A DNA stretch of 64,000 nt from Paractinoplanes deccanensis (GTDB lineage: Bacteria > Actinomycetota > Actinomycetes > Mycobacteriales > Micromonosporaceae). Below the pieces are notes generated by a model. That model was not told the DNA's origin. It searched no databases and saw only the letters and a list, made by a program, of their open reading frames with translations. Shown one piece after another: positions 1-7,955 of the stretch. Within the stretch, counting starts at the first letter, position 1; each line of letters starts with the position of its first letter. The stretch covers positions 1-64,000 of the forward strand of contig NZ_BOMI01000125.1 of the NCBI RefSeq assembly GCF_016862115.1. Reading direction: 5' to 3'. The translations under genes and the position numbers were made by a program.

Positions 1-88
1 GTGCCAGCATGCCAGCGTGAGTGTGACGAGGACGCCGATGCCCGGCGCCGCGATCGGTCAGCGGCTGCCGGGCATCGTGGGGGCGGGC
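1..88. other. Window edge, no supported gene
   Basis: No reading frame here has both a plausible start and the composition of a real gene. Short open frames run through it on both strands, but none can be tied to a family. A gene reaching in from the left cannot be excluded. Confidence 0.3.
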
Positions 89-544
89 CTACGCGGTCAG
101 GTCGAGGGCGTGGTACAGCCGGGACGTGGTCGTGTTCAGGTCGGCCAAGCGGGCGGCCGGCACGCCGCTCATCAGGGCGACCCGGCGCTCGCCGGCGGCG
201 CGGTTGAGCAGCAAGCCGACCTGGGAGGAGGCGCGCTCCATGACGATCTGGCGGGCCAGCATCGTGGCGGGGTCGGCCTCGTCGGCGGCGGAGACGACCT
301 TGGCGGTGGCCTTGACCGTGTTCGTGGCGGCGGTCGTGTCGCGGGCCAGGCCGGCCGAATAGGCGGCGGTGCGGTCGATCGGGGTGACCGCGGGGACGGC
401 CGGCATCTCCTGGGTCGGGGCGAGGCGCTGCGGCTGCACGTCGGCCGTGCGGGCGGACTGCTGGAGCACGCTGCTCTGCAGGAGCGGGTGCAGGTAGGTG
501 GCGGTGGTTCCGGACACCCGGGGGAAGGTGATCGGCGCAATCAT
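89..544 (-). CDS. Hypothetical protein, 151 aa
   Basis: I do not recognise this protein. It is rich in Ala, Thr and Val, has no clear membrane segment or signal peptide, and reads as a soluble, partly helical chain. The middle (about residues 55-85) is Ala/Thr-rich. The C-terminal third carries a more ordinary mix with several Arg, Met and Leu. I place the start at the ATG at 544, which has a G-rich stretch about 8 bases upstream. The frame stays open to 607, but that extension is rich in Gln, His and Gly and looks non-coding. It lies downstream of meaB on the same strand, separated by 237 bases that hold short tandem repeats, so it is probably a separate transcription unit. Confidence 0.5.
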   Translation of the reverse strand: MIAPITFPRVSGTTATYLHPLLQSSVLQQSARTADVQPQRLAPTQEMPAVPAVTPIDRTAAYSAGLARDTTAATNTVKATAKVVSAADEADPATMLARQIVMERASSQVGLLLNRAAGERRVALMSGVPAARLADLNTTTSRLYHALDLTA

Positions 545-700
545 GCTGCACCCCTGTTGCTGCCCATGGCACTGGTCATGTCCGCTATCCTTTCCGGCGC
601 TGACCAATTCAGCGTATGCCGGAAAAATCCGGACGGCATCGGGCGCACGGGCGAGAGCGCGGACCGTCCGAGAGTGCCGATTCGGTCAGAGCGCCCGCCG

Positions 701-754
701 GACCAGCAAAGAGGCCCGGACCAGCAAAGAGCACCCGACCGGCAAAGAGCACCC
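701..754. repeat. Three tandem 18-bp repeats
   Basis: Three head-to-tail 18-base units start at 701, 719 and 737. The consensus is GACCAGCAAAGAGCACCC, with one or a few substitutions per unit. They lie in the 237-base gap between the meaB stop and the hypothetical gene to its left. I see no gene or strong terminator in that gap. The opening GACCAGC is shared with the longer 19-base array at 16745. Confidence 0.75.
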
Positions 755-781
755 AACCCCGGGAAGCGGCCGAAGAACCCC

Positions 782-1735
782 TCAGAGCCCCTTGATCAGC
801 TCATCGGCAGCCGCATACGGATCAAGGGTGCCCCCCGCCACCGCCGCCGCCAGGGTGGGCAGGGCCGTCCCCTCGCGGAGGCTGCCGATGCGCGACCGGA
901 GCGTGCCCAGCGCGATCGCCTCGATCTCGACCGATGCGCGGCGCTCGCGGCGTACCAGCAAGTTGCCCGTCTTTTGCAGCCATGCGTGGTGCTTGTCGAC
1001 GGCCGCCAGCACGTCGTCCATGCCCTCGGCCTTGACCGCCGTCGCCTTTACCACCTGGGGACGCCAGTCGCCCGGCGCGCGCTCCCCCAGGCCGAGCATG
1101 CCCTGGATGTCGCGGTAGGTCGCGTCGGCGCCGGGGCGGTCCGCCTTGTTGATCACGAAGATGTCGGCGATCTCGAGGACGCCGGCCTTCACCGCCTGGA
1201 TGGCGTCGCCCATGCCGGGTGCCAGCAGCACCAGCGTGGTGTCCGCCAGGGACGCGATCTCGACCTCGGCCTGGCCCACGCCGACCGTCTCGACCAGGAT
1301 CACGTCGCAGCCGGCGCCCTCCAGGACGCGCACCGCCTGCGGGGTCGCCGCCGACAGGCCGCCCAGCTGGCCCCGGCTCGACATCGAGCGGATGTAGACG
1401 CCCGGGTCGGTCGTGTGCTCCTGCATGCGCACCCGGTCGCCGAGGATCGCGCCGCCGGTGAACGGGCTGGACGGGTCGACGGCGAGCACGCCGACCCGGC
1501 GGCCGGTCTTGCGCAGCACGCGCACCAGCTCGTTCGTCGTGGTCGACTTGCCGACGCCCGGCGAGCCGGTCAGGCCGATCACCTGGGCGTGCCCGGCGTA
1601 CGGCGCCAGCGCGGCCGCCACGTCGGGCAGCGCCGGATCGCCGTTCTCCACCAGGCTGATCAGCCGGGCCACCGACCTCGGGTCGCCCTCGCGGGCACGT
1701 GACACCAGGGCCGGCACGTCACGCGTGCGCCTCAC
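782..1735 (-). CDS. meaB: Methylmalonyl-CoA mutase-associated GTPase MeaB
   Basis: MeaB/ArgK-family G3E GTPase of 317 aa that loads and protects adenosylcobalamin-dependent methylmalonyl-CoA mutase. The P-loop GSPGVGKS is at residues 57-64, followed by the family's VDPSSPFTGGAILGDR segment and MSSRGQLGGL. Switch-like DVILVETVGVGQAE and the specificity motif NKAD follow. The start is a GTG at 1735 that overlaps the TGA of the upstream thiolase gene (GTGA), which implies translational coupling. The open frame continues far upstream, but only as the antiphase of the thiolase gene. With mce next door and a cobalamin adenosyltransferase at 24648 it fits B12-dependent propionate metabolism. The mutase itself is not in the window. 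Confidence 0.95.
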   Translation of the reverse strand: MRRTRDVPALVSRAREGDPRSVARLISLVENGDPALPDVAAALAPYAGHAQVIGLTGSPGVGKSTTTNELVRVLRKTGRRVGVLAVDPSSPFTGGAILGDRVRMQEHTTDPGVYIRSMSSRGQLGGLSAATPQAVRVLEGAGCDVILVETVGVGQAEVEIASLADTTLVLLAPGMGDAIQAVKAGVLEIADIFVINKADRPGADATYRDIQGMLGLGERAPGDWRPQVVKATAVKAEGMDDVLAAVDKHHAWLQKTGNLLVRRERRASVEIEAIALGTLRSRIGSLREGTALPTLAAAVAGGTLDPYAAADELIKGL

Positions 1736-2916
1736 GGACGCGGGACCTCGATGATCAGCGCGTCGCCCTGGCCGCCGCCGCCGCACAGGCCGGCCGCGCC
1801 GTAGCCGCCGCCGCGCCGGCGCAGCTCGAGGGCGAGGGTGAGCACCAGGCGGGCGCCGGACATGCCGATCGGGTGGCCGAGGGCGATCGCGCCGCCGTTG
1901 ACGTTCACGATGTCGTCGGTGACCTTCAGCTCGCGCATCGACTGGATGACGACCTGGGCGAACGCCTCGTTCATCTCGATCAGGGAGAGGTCGCCGACGC
2001 TGAGGCCGGCCTTGCCGAGCGCGTGCTTGATCGCGTTGGCCGGCTGGGACTGGAGCGAGCTGTCGGGACCGGCCACGTTGCCGTGCGCCTTGATCTCGGC
2101 GAGCCAGCGCAGGCCGAGCTCCTCGGCCTTGGCCTTGCTCATCACCACGACCGCGGCCGCGCCGTCGGAGATCGGCGACGAGCTGCCTGCCGTGATGGTG
2201 CCGCCCGCGGTGAACGCCGGCCGCAGCTTTGCCAGGGACTCGGCGGTGGCGTCCGGCCGCACGCCCTCGTCGACGTCGACGACCGGGTCGTTGTCGCGCT
2301 TGCCCGTCTTGACCGGCACGATCTCTTCGGCGAAGCGGCCCTCGCGCTGGGCCGCGGCCGCCCGCTGGTGGCTCTGCGCGGCGAAGGCGTCCTGCTCGGC
2401 GCGGCCGATGTCGAGCCGCACGCCGCTGCGCTCGGTCGACTCGCCCATCGAGATGCCGTCCCAGGGATCGACCAGCCCGTCGTACGCGGTGTGGTCGCGC
2501 ACCAGCACGTCGCCGAACTTGGTGCCCTGGCGCTGGTTCATCAGCAGGTGGGGCGCGTTGGTCATGGACTCCATGCCGCCCGCCACGACGATGTCGAACT
2601 CGCCGGCGCGGATCAGCTGGTCGGCCAGCGCGATGGCGTCGAGGCCGGAGAGGCACACCTTGTTGACCGTGACCGCCGGCGTGGTCATCGGGATGCCCGC
2701 GGCCACGGCGGCCTGCCGGGCGGTGATCTGGCCGGCGCCGGCCTGGAGCACCTGTCCCATGATCACGTATTGCACCTGGTCGGGGCGCACTCCGCCGCGG
2801 TTGAGGGCGGCCTCGATGGCATGGCCCCCGAGGGTCGTGGCCGGCACGCTCTTGAGGTTGCCGAGCAGGCGTCCCATCGGGGTGCGGGCGCCACTCACGA
2901 TCACCGAGCTGGTCAC
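1732..2916 (-). CDS. atoB: Acetyl-CoA C-acetyltransferase (thiolase)
   Basis: Thiolase II of 394 aa, condensing two acetyl-CoA to acetoacetyl-CoA or running in reverse. The nucleophilic Cys lies at residue 88 in NKVCLSG. The His motif GGAIALGHPIG is near residue 348, and the second catalytic Cys is at 378 in GLCGGGGQGDA, close to the canonical thiolase numbering. NEAFA is present as well. The length is normal for the family. It is followed without a gap by meaB (4-base overlap) and is divergent from mce across 71 bases that hold two palindromes. Likely partners are the hydroxybutyryl-CoA dehydrogenase at 21989 and the methylmalonyl-CoA enzymes. Confidence 0.95.
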   Translation of the reverse strand: MTSSVIVSGARTPMGRLLGNLKSVPATTLGGHAIEAALNRGGVRPDQVQYVIMGQVLQAGAGQITARQAAVAAGIPMTTPAVTVNKVCLSGLDAIALADQLIRAGEFDIVVAGGMESMTNAPHLLMNQRQGTKFGDVLVRDHTAYDGLVDPWDGISMGESTERSGVRLDIGRAEQDAFAAQSHQRAAAAQREGRFAEEIVPVKTGKRDNDPVVDVDEGVRPDATAESLAKLRPAFTAGGTITAGSSSPISDGAAAVVVMSKAKAEELGLRWLAEIKAHGNVAGPDSSLQSQPANAIKHALGKAGLSVGDLSLIEMNEAFAQVVIQSMRELKVTDDIVNVNGGAIALGHPIGMSGARLVLTLALELRRRGGGYGAAGLCGGGGQGDALIIEVPRP

Positions 2917-2937
2917 GTCAAGTCTTCCGATCTGCCG

Positions 2938-2974
2938 GGCGGGGACCCCGCCTGAGCCTTAACGGGCGTTTAGG
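2938..2974. promoter_or_regulatory. Two palindromes in the thl/mce divergent promoter
   Basis: The 71-base gap between the divergent thiolase and epimerase genes holds GGCGGGG-A-CCCCGCC (2938-2952, perfect) and CCTTAACG-GG-CGTTTAGG (2957-2974, seven of eight arm positions pair). The second has the size and symmetry of a TetR-type operator. No regulator gene is adjacent, so its ligand and protein are unknown. Confidence 0.45.
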
Positions 2975-2987
2975 CAAGACTAATAGG

Positions 2988-3467
2988 ATGACGACTCCTC
3001 CACCTAGTGTCGCCCGGCCCGAGAATGTCACACCCGGATTGCTCGGCATCGATCACGTCGGCATCGCCGTTGCCGACCTCGACGCCGCCATCGCCTTCTA
3101 CGCCGACGCCTTCGGCATGCGCTGCGTGCACCAGGAGACCAACGAGGAGCAGGGGGTGCGCGAGGCCATGCTCGCCGTGGGCGACGGCACCGGCCCGCGG
3201 CTGCAACTGCTCGCCCCGGCCCGGCCCGACTCGGCGATCGCCAAGTTCCTCGACCGCAGCGGGCCCGGGCTCCAGCAGCTCGCCTACACGGTCGCGGACG
3301 TCGAGGCCGCCGCGGACGCGCTGCGGGCCCGCGGGATGCGGCTGCTCTACGACACGCCGCGCCGGGGCACCGCCGGGTCGCGCATCAACTTCGTGCACCC
3401 CAAGGACGCCGGTGGCGTTTTGGTGGAGTTGGTGGAGCCTGTCAGCCTTCCGGATGAATCATCCTGA
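2988..3467 (+). CDS. mce: Methylmalonyl-CoA epimerase
   Basis: VOC-fold enzyme of 159 aa that interconverts (2R)- and (2S)-methylmalonyl-CoA, linking propionyl-CoA carboxylase to methylmalonyl-CoA mutase. After a short N-terminal extension it begins GLLGIDHVGIAVADLDAA, with the first metal-binding His. The second half carries GPGLQQLAYTVADVEAA, where epimerases usually have a His after GPGLHH. Here that stretch reads LQQLAY, so one usual ligand position is changed to Gln. The C-terminus has INFVHPKDAGGVLVELVEP with the last His and Glu ligands. It is transcribed away from thl-meaB and is probably co-regulated with them. Confidence 0.9.
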   Translation: MTTPPPSVARPENVTPGLLGIDHVGIAVADLDAAIAFYADAFGMRCVHQETNEEQGVREAMLAVGDGTGPRLQLLAPARPDSAIAKFLDRSGPGLQQLAYTVADVEAAADALRARGMRLLYDTPRRGTAGSRINFVHPKDAGGVLVELVEPVSLPDESS

Positions 3468-3635
3468 CGCGGACGGCTCCAGCTGGCAGGATCGAGTGAC
3501 GCGATCTGCCGTCGCCCGAGCCCTGCACAAGCGTGCGCGACGCCAGGTTTCGGGCAGCTCAAAGGTGATCTAACGTGTCCTTTCCGATGCCCGCTCGCTC
3601 TTGCGTGGCAGGGGCGTCTTCGCCAGGATGGCCCA

Positions 3636-4961
3636 ATGCCCCAGCAGCAGGATCAGAACTTGGCATTCTTCGACACCGCGAACTCCCAGCACGACTTCAC
3701 CGTGGTGCTGCGCGGCTACGACCGCGGGCAGGTGGACGCCCACCTCGGCCGGCTGGTCGCCGCCATCAACCAGTCGACGCAGGCCGCCGGTGAGGCCGAG
3801 CAGCGCATGAACGACGCGCAGCGCCGCCTGCGCCAGGCCGAGCAGCGGCTCGTCGCGCTCGAGCAGAAGCTCGCCGACAGCAACAAGCTGCTGGAGGAGA
3901 ACAATCGGCCGACGCTCTCCGGGCTGGGCACCCGGGTCGAGCAGATCCTGCGGCTGGCCGAGGAGCAGGCGAACGACCACCGCAGCGAGGCCAAGCGAGA
4001 GTCCGAGGGCATCCTCTCCGCGGCCCGCCTCGAGGCGCGGGAGATCACCGACAAGGCGCGCGCCGAGGCCGCCGCGATGAAGGCGACCGCCGAGCGCGAG
4101 GCCGGCCAGGTGCGCACCCACGCCGAGCGCGAGGCCGCCGAGGCCCGGGTGCAGGCGCGCCGCGAGGCCGACACGCTGCGCTCCGACGCCGACCGCGAGA
4201 CCAAGCAGCTGCGCACGGTCACCGCGCACGAGGTCGCCGAGCTCAAGTCGACGGTCGAGCGTGAGGTGGCGTCGCTGCGGGCCACCGCCGAGCGCGAGAT
4301 CACCCAGCTGCGGGCCAAGGCGTCGCGCGAGGCCGAGGAGAAGCGTGCCGAGGCGACCAAGCTGCTGACCGACGCGCGTGACAAGCGTGACAAGGATCTC
4401 CAGGCTCTCGCGCTCGAGATCGCCGAGCGCCGCGAAAAGGCGGAGCGCGAGGAGTCGCAGCGCCACGCCGCCCAGGTCAGCGCCACGCAAAAGATGGTGT
4501 CCGAGGCCGAGGAGCGGGCCCGCGCCGCGGAGGACCGCGCCAAGGAGATCGAGCAGCGCGCCGAGCAGCGCCGCGTCGAGTCCGAGCGCAACGCCGCCGA
4601 GACCACCGAAAAGGCCCGTGCCCTGGCGGAAAAGACGGTGAACGAGGCCCGCGCCGAGGCGCAGCGCCTGCTCAGCGAGGCCCGCACCGAGGCCGAGCTC
4701 ACCACCCAGGCCGCCAAGCGCGAGGTGGAGGACCTGACCAGGCAGAAGGACGCGGTCACCAACCAGCTCGGCCAGATGCTCTCCGGGCTCTCCGGCCTGG
4801 TGCCGGGTGTCGGTGGCGCCAAGCCGGCCGAGGCCGCAGCCGTCCCCGCCGCTCCGGCCGCTCCGGCCGCCGCCAAGGAGGCCGCGCCCGCGCAGCGAGC
4901 TGCGGAGACACCCGAAGAGGCCGAGCCGGAGGCCACCCCGGAGCCGGCCAAGAGCAACTGA
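3636..4961 (+). CDS. DivIVA/FilP-like coiled-coil protein
   Basis: Coiled-coil protein of 441 aa. The N-terminus contains VVLRGYDRGQVDAHLGRL, typical of DivIVA-domain and FilP-type proteins. Residues about 45-375 are almost continuous heptad-like helix rich in Glu, Arg and Ala. A short non-coil segment carries LGTRVEQILRLAEEQA near residue 95. The C-terminal tail is Ala/Pro-rich. From memory, Streptomyces has the cytoskeletal genes filP and scy beside mce, thiolase and meaB, so this is the positional counterpart of FilP. It probably forms filaments linked to polar growth. The next gene is a paralogue with the same motifs. The start at 3636 is the first ATG giving the conserved N-terminus. Confidence 0.8.
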   Translation: MPQQQDQNLAFFDTANSQHDFTVVLRGYDRGQVDAHLGRLVAAINQSTQAAGEAEQRMNDAQRRLRQAEQRLVALEQKLADSNKLLEENNRPTLSGLGTRVEQILRLAEEQANDHRSEAKRESEGILSAARLEAREITDKARAEAAAMKATAEREAGQVRTHAEREAAEARVQARREADTLRSDADRETKQLRTVTAHEVAELKSTVEREVASLRATAEREITQLRAKASREAEEKRAEATKLLTDARDKRDKDLQALALEIAERREKAEREESQRHAAQVSATQKMVSEAEERARAAEDRAKEIEQRAEQRRVESERNAAETTEKARALAEKTVNEARAEAQRLLSEARTEAELTTQAAKREVEDLTRQKDAVTNQLGQMLSGLSGLVPGVGGAKPAEAAAVPAAPAAPAAAKEAAPAQRAAETPEEAEPEATPEPAKSN

Positions 4962-5057
4962 GATTACAGCCCTTTCCCAGGCTCCTGCGGTTGCGCGCCT
5001 TGCACGGGTGCGCAACGGTGGGAGCCGGCCGGTGGGTGACTTCAAGAGATCAACGCG

Positions 5058-5086
5058 GGCCGTATCGGAGTTGCTCCGGTACGGCC
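5058..5086 (+). terminator. Hairpin after the first coiled-coil gene
   Basis: A 13-bp stem (GGCCGTATCGGAG paired with CTCCGGTACGGCC, one G-T wobble) closes on a 3-base loop. It lies in the 251-base gap between the two coiled-coil genes. No U-tract follows, so it may be an L-shaped actinobacterial terminator or an mRNA-processing element. Confidence 0.5.
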
Positions 5087-5212
5087 TCGCTCGTTCTCGC
5101 GCGTAGTCTGCTCTGTGGGCCGGCTTAGACAAATCACAACTAGGCGCATACTCCGGCCAGGAGGGTGTGTATCCCCCCGAGGCCGGACGATGCGTATGTG
5201 AGGATGGACAGC

Positions 5213-6631
5213 ATGTCGCACGGCGAAATCTTCGGTCTCGGCTCTGACGCGGCTACCGAACCCAGCTTCGAGACCGCCCTCCGCGGTTACGAGAAGAAGC
5301 AGGTCGAACGGTACGTCGCCCGCGCCGAGAACGAGATCGCCGCGCTGGCGGCCGAGCGCGAGCAGGCGTACTCCCAGATCCAGGCCATGTCCGCGCAGAT
5401 CGAGCGCCTCCAGCAGGAGGCGGTGCAGGCCCGGCGCCAGGGCGGCATCGGCACCGAGGTCTCGTTCCGCCACCTCGGCCCGCGGGTCGAGCAGATCCTC
5501 GCGCTCGCCGAGGAGCAGGCCGAGGCGATCAAGCAGTCCGCCACCGACGACATCGCGGGCCGGCTCGCCGAGGCCGAGCGCATCAGGGCCGAGGCCGAGG
5601 CGCACGCGCACAACGGCATCCGCGACTTCGAGATCGCCCTCGCCGCCCGCCGCGCCGAGGAGGAGCGCGCCGACGCCGCCAAGCGCGCCGCCACCGAGAA
5701 GGCGCTCGCCGCCGCCCGCCAGAGCGCCGAGCAGATGCGCGCCGAGGCCGAGACGACGCTGACCCGGGCCCGGGCCGAGGCGCAGCAGCTCACCGAGCAG
5801 ACCGCCCAGCAGGCACACCGGGTTCGCGCCGAGGCCGACGGCTACGCCCAGTCCACGCGCATGCAGGCCGACCAGGAGATCAAGGCGCTGCGCGACAAGA
5901 CCCAGCAGGAGATCAACGCCCAGCGCGCCGCCGCCGAGCGGGAGGCCGCCGAGAAGCGCGCGGCCCTCGACAACGAGCTCGGCCAGAAGCGGGCGGCCGT
6001 GGCGCAGGAGCTCACCCAGATGCGCGCCGGTGTCGAGAAGCAGTGCGCCGACCTGCGCAGCGAGGCCGACAAGTACGCCGAGGACGTGCTGCGCCGCTCC
6101 GACGAGCAGGCCACCGCGGTGCGCAACGAGATCGCGGCCCAGCAGGAGAAGATCGCCGAGGCCGGCCGCGAGTACGAGGCGGCCAAGGCCAAGGTCGCCG
6201 AGGCCGAGCGCGAGCTGGCCGCGGCGCAGGAGCGCGCCCGCGCCGGCGCGCAGGAGGCCGACAAGGTGCACCAGAGCCTCGCCGAGGCGCGCAAGGAGCT
6301 GGCCGCCGAGCTCGAGCGGGTCACCGAGGCCAAGAAGGCCGGTGAGGCCGCCGAGCGGCACGCCGCCGACGTTCGCCGCCAGGTGCAGAAGGAGGCGAAG
6401 CGGGTCGCCGAGCTCGCGGCCGCCGCGGTGCTCGCCGCCGCCGGCTCCTCCTCCGACGCCGACGAGCAGGACGACGACGAGAAGTCGGTCGCCGGCGGCC
6501 CGGTCGGCGCGCACGCGGCCGAGGCCCCCACCGGCGCGCACACGGCCGAGGTCCCGGCGCCCGGCAAGGTCACCGCGTCGGCGAAGGTCACCGTCCCGCC
6601 GGCCACCCGGGTCGGCGCGGACGCCGAGTAG
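5213..6631 (+). CDS. Second DivIVA-like coiled-coil protein
   Basis: Coiled-coil protein of 472 aa, paralogous to the previous gene. The N-terminus has ETALRGYEKKQVERYVARAE. A conserved LGPRVEQILALAEEQA matches the block in its neighbour. A long Ala/Glu/Arg helix to about residue 410 is followed by a short acidic stretch (DEQDDDE) and a Thr/Val/Pro-rich tail. I choose the ATG at 5213, which has GTGAGG about 9 bases upstream. The in-frame ATG at 5204 would overlap that site. By position it could match Scy, the Streptomyces polarity scaffold, but it is far shorter, so the name is not assigned. It likely works with the neighbouring protein at the cell pole. Confidence 0.75.
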   Translation: MSHGEIFGLGSDAATEPSFETALRGYEKKQVERYVARAENEIAALAAEREQAYSQIQAMSAQIERLQQEAVQARRQGGIGTEVSFRHLGPRVEQILALAEEQAEAIKQSATDDIAGRLAEAERIRAEAEAHAHNGIRDFEIALAARRAEEERADAAKRAATEKALAAARQSAEQMRAEAETTLTRARAEAQQLTEQTAQQAHRVRAEADGYAQSTRMQADQEIKALRDKTQQEINAQRAAAEREAAEKRAALDNELGQKRAAVAQELTQMRAGVEKQCADLRSEADKYAEDVLRRSDEQATAVRNEIAAQQEKIAEAGREYEAAKAKVAEAERELAAAQERARAGAQEADKVHQSLAEARKELAAELERVTEAKKAGEAAERHAADVRRQVQKEAKRVAELAAAAVLAAAGSSSDADEQDDDEKSVAGGPVGAHAAEAPTGAHTAEVPAPGKVTASAKVTVPPATRVGADAE

Positions 6632-6640
6632 CGCGCCCGC

Positions 6641-6684
6641 ACGGGCGTCGCGTGATGCCCGTCGCGTCCCGCGGGCGCCCGCGG
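6641..6684 (+). terminator. GC-rich hairpins after the coiled-coil pair
   Basis: Ten bases after the stop, ACGGGC and GCCCGT (6641-6662) can pair. A perfect 16-base palindrome CCGCGGGCGCCCGCGG follows at 6669-6684. Together they make a plausible transcription end before the next gene. There is no U-run. Confidence 0.35.
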
Positions 6685-6780
6685 AGGTGGCGGTCGTTGC
6701 GGGGCGGCGCTAACGTCGCGGCCGAGACACGTGCGGCCGGCAAGGAGTAGGACCCGGCTCACCCCACAGTGGAGGACCGG

Positions 6781-7899
6781 GTGGCGCAAGAGACCGAGCC
6801 GGCGGCGGAGCAGCCCGAGCGGGATCCGATCGAGGAGGAGATCCCTCCGCATCGTTTCGGCAAGCCCGGGCCGCCGCTGGACAAGCGCAACCCGTTCATG
6901 ATGGGCCTGCTCGGCGGCTTCGGCGTCATCCTGGCGTACGCGATCTTCCTGGGCGTCCGCAACGCGGCGTCCATCCTGATCCTGATCTTCATCGCGCTGT
7001 TCCTGGCGATCGGCCTCAACCCCGCGGTGTCCAAATTGCGCAAGTGGGGCCTGCCCCGCGGGCTCGCGGTGACGATCGTCGCGCTGGCCGTGGTGGGTCT
7101 CATAGCGGGTGGCATCGTCGCGCTGATCCCGCCGCTCGTCAGCCAGACCACCCAGCTGGTCGAGAACGTGCCCGGCTACATCCAGCAGCTCCAGCGCAAC
7201 GAGACGATCAACGAGCTGGTCCAGCGCTACGACATCGTCGACCGGGTGAGCAGCGCCCTCAACGCGGGCACCGTCACCAACGCGCTCGGCGGTGTGGTCG
7301 GCGCCGGCCGGATGATCGCGGGCACGCTGTTCAACGTGCTCACCGTGCTGGTGCTGACGATCTACTTCATGGCGTCGTTCGACCGCATGCGCGAGACGGC
7401 GTACTCCCTGGTGCCGGCGTCGCGGCGGGTGCGGGTGCGGCTGATCGGCGACGAGATCCTCACCAAGGTCGGCGCGTACATGGTGGGCGCGATCTCGATC
7501 GCCGTGCTGGCCGGGGCGAGCAGCTGGCTGCTCGCCGTGATCCTCGGGCTCGGCTACCCGTTCGCGCTCGCCGTGGTGGTCGCCGTCTGCGACCTGATCC
7601 CCCAGATCGGCGCCACCCTCGGCGCGATCGTGGTGAGCCTGGTCGGCTTCGCCTCGTCGCTGACCGACGGCATCGTCTGCATCGTCTTCTTCATCGTCTA
7701 CCAGCAGGTGGAGAACTACCTGATCTACCCGAACGTGATGCGCCGCTCGGTGAAGGTCAGCGACGTGGCCGCTGTCGTCGCGGCGCTGCTCGGCGTCGCG
7801 CTCTTCGGCGTGGTGGGCGCGCTGGTCGCCATCCCCATGGTGGCCGGCATCCAGCTGATCGTCCGCGAGGTCGTCGTCCCCAGCCAGGAAGCGCGGTAG
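6781..7899 (+). CDS. AI-2E family transporter
   Basis: Membrane protein of 372 aa in the AI-2E (formerly UPF0118) exporter family. A charged cytoplasmic N-terminus of about 40 residues precedes paired hydrophobic helices. A soluble loop with NVPGYIQQLQ follows, then further membrane helices containing the family's PFALAVVVAVCDLIPQIGA and QQVENYLIYPNVM blocks. The actual substrate is unknown for most members. I choose the GTG at 6781 because GGAGG sits 5 bases before it. An in-frame GTG at 6769 would lie on top of that site. The gene seems to stand alone. Confidence 0.88.
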   Translation: MAQETEPAAEQPERDPIEEEIPPHRFGKPGPPLDKRNPFMMGLLGGFGVILAYAIFLGVRNAASILILIFIALFLAIGLNPAVSKLRKWGLPRGLAVTIVALAVVGLIAGGIVALIPPLVSQTTQLVENVPGYIQQLQRNETINELVQRYDIVDRVSSALNAGTVTNALGGVVGAGRMIAGTLFNVLTVLVLTIYFMASFDRMRETAYSLVPASRRVRVRLIGDEILTKVGAYMVGAISIAVLAGASSWLLAVILGLGYPFALAVVVAVCDLIPQIGATLGAIVVSLVGFASSLTDGIVCIVFFIVYQQVENYLIYPNVMRRSVKVSDVAAVVAALLGVALFGVVGALVAIPMVAGIQLIVREVVVPSQEAR

Positions 7900-7906
7900 A
7901 TCAACC

Positions 7907-7922
7907 GGTACAGGTCTGTACC
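7907..7922. promoter_or_regulatory. Perfect palindrome before the XRE regulator gene
   Basis: GGTACAG-GT-CTGTACC is a perfect inverted repeat with 7-base arms. It lies 33 bases before the ATG of the XRE-family gene and just after the stop of the transporter gene. Position and symmetry suggest an operator for autoregulation by the encoded HTH protein. Confidence 0.5.
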
Positions 7923-7955
7923 ACCCCGCGCCGGGGCGCGTCTACGGTCGAGGTC

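Noticed and set aside
541..756. 71-aa minus-strand ORF in the gap next to meaB
   Set aside because: Its start falls in the tandem repeat and the Gly/Arg/Ser/Trp-rich product looks like repeat translation.
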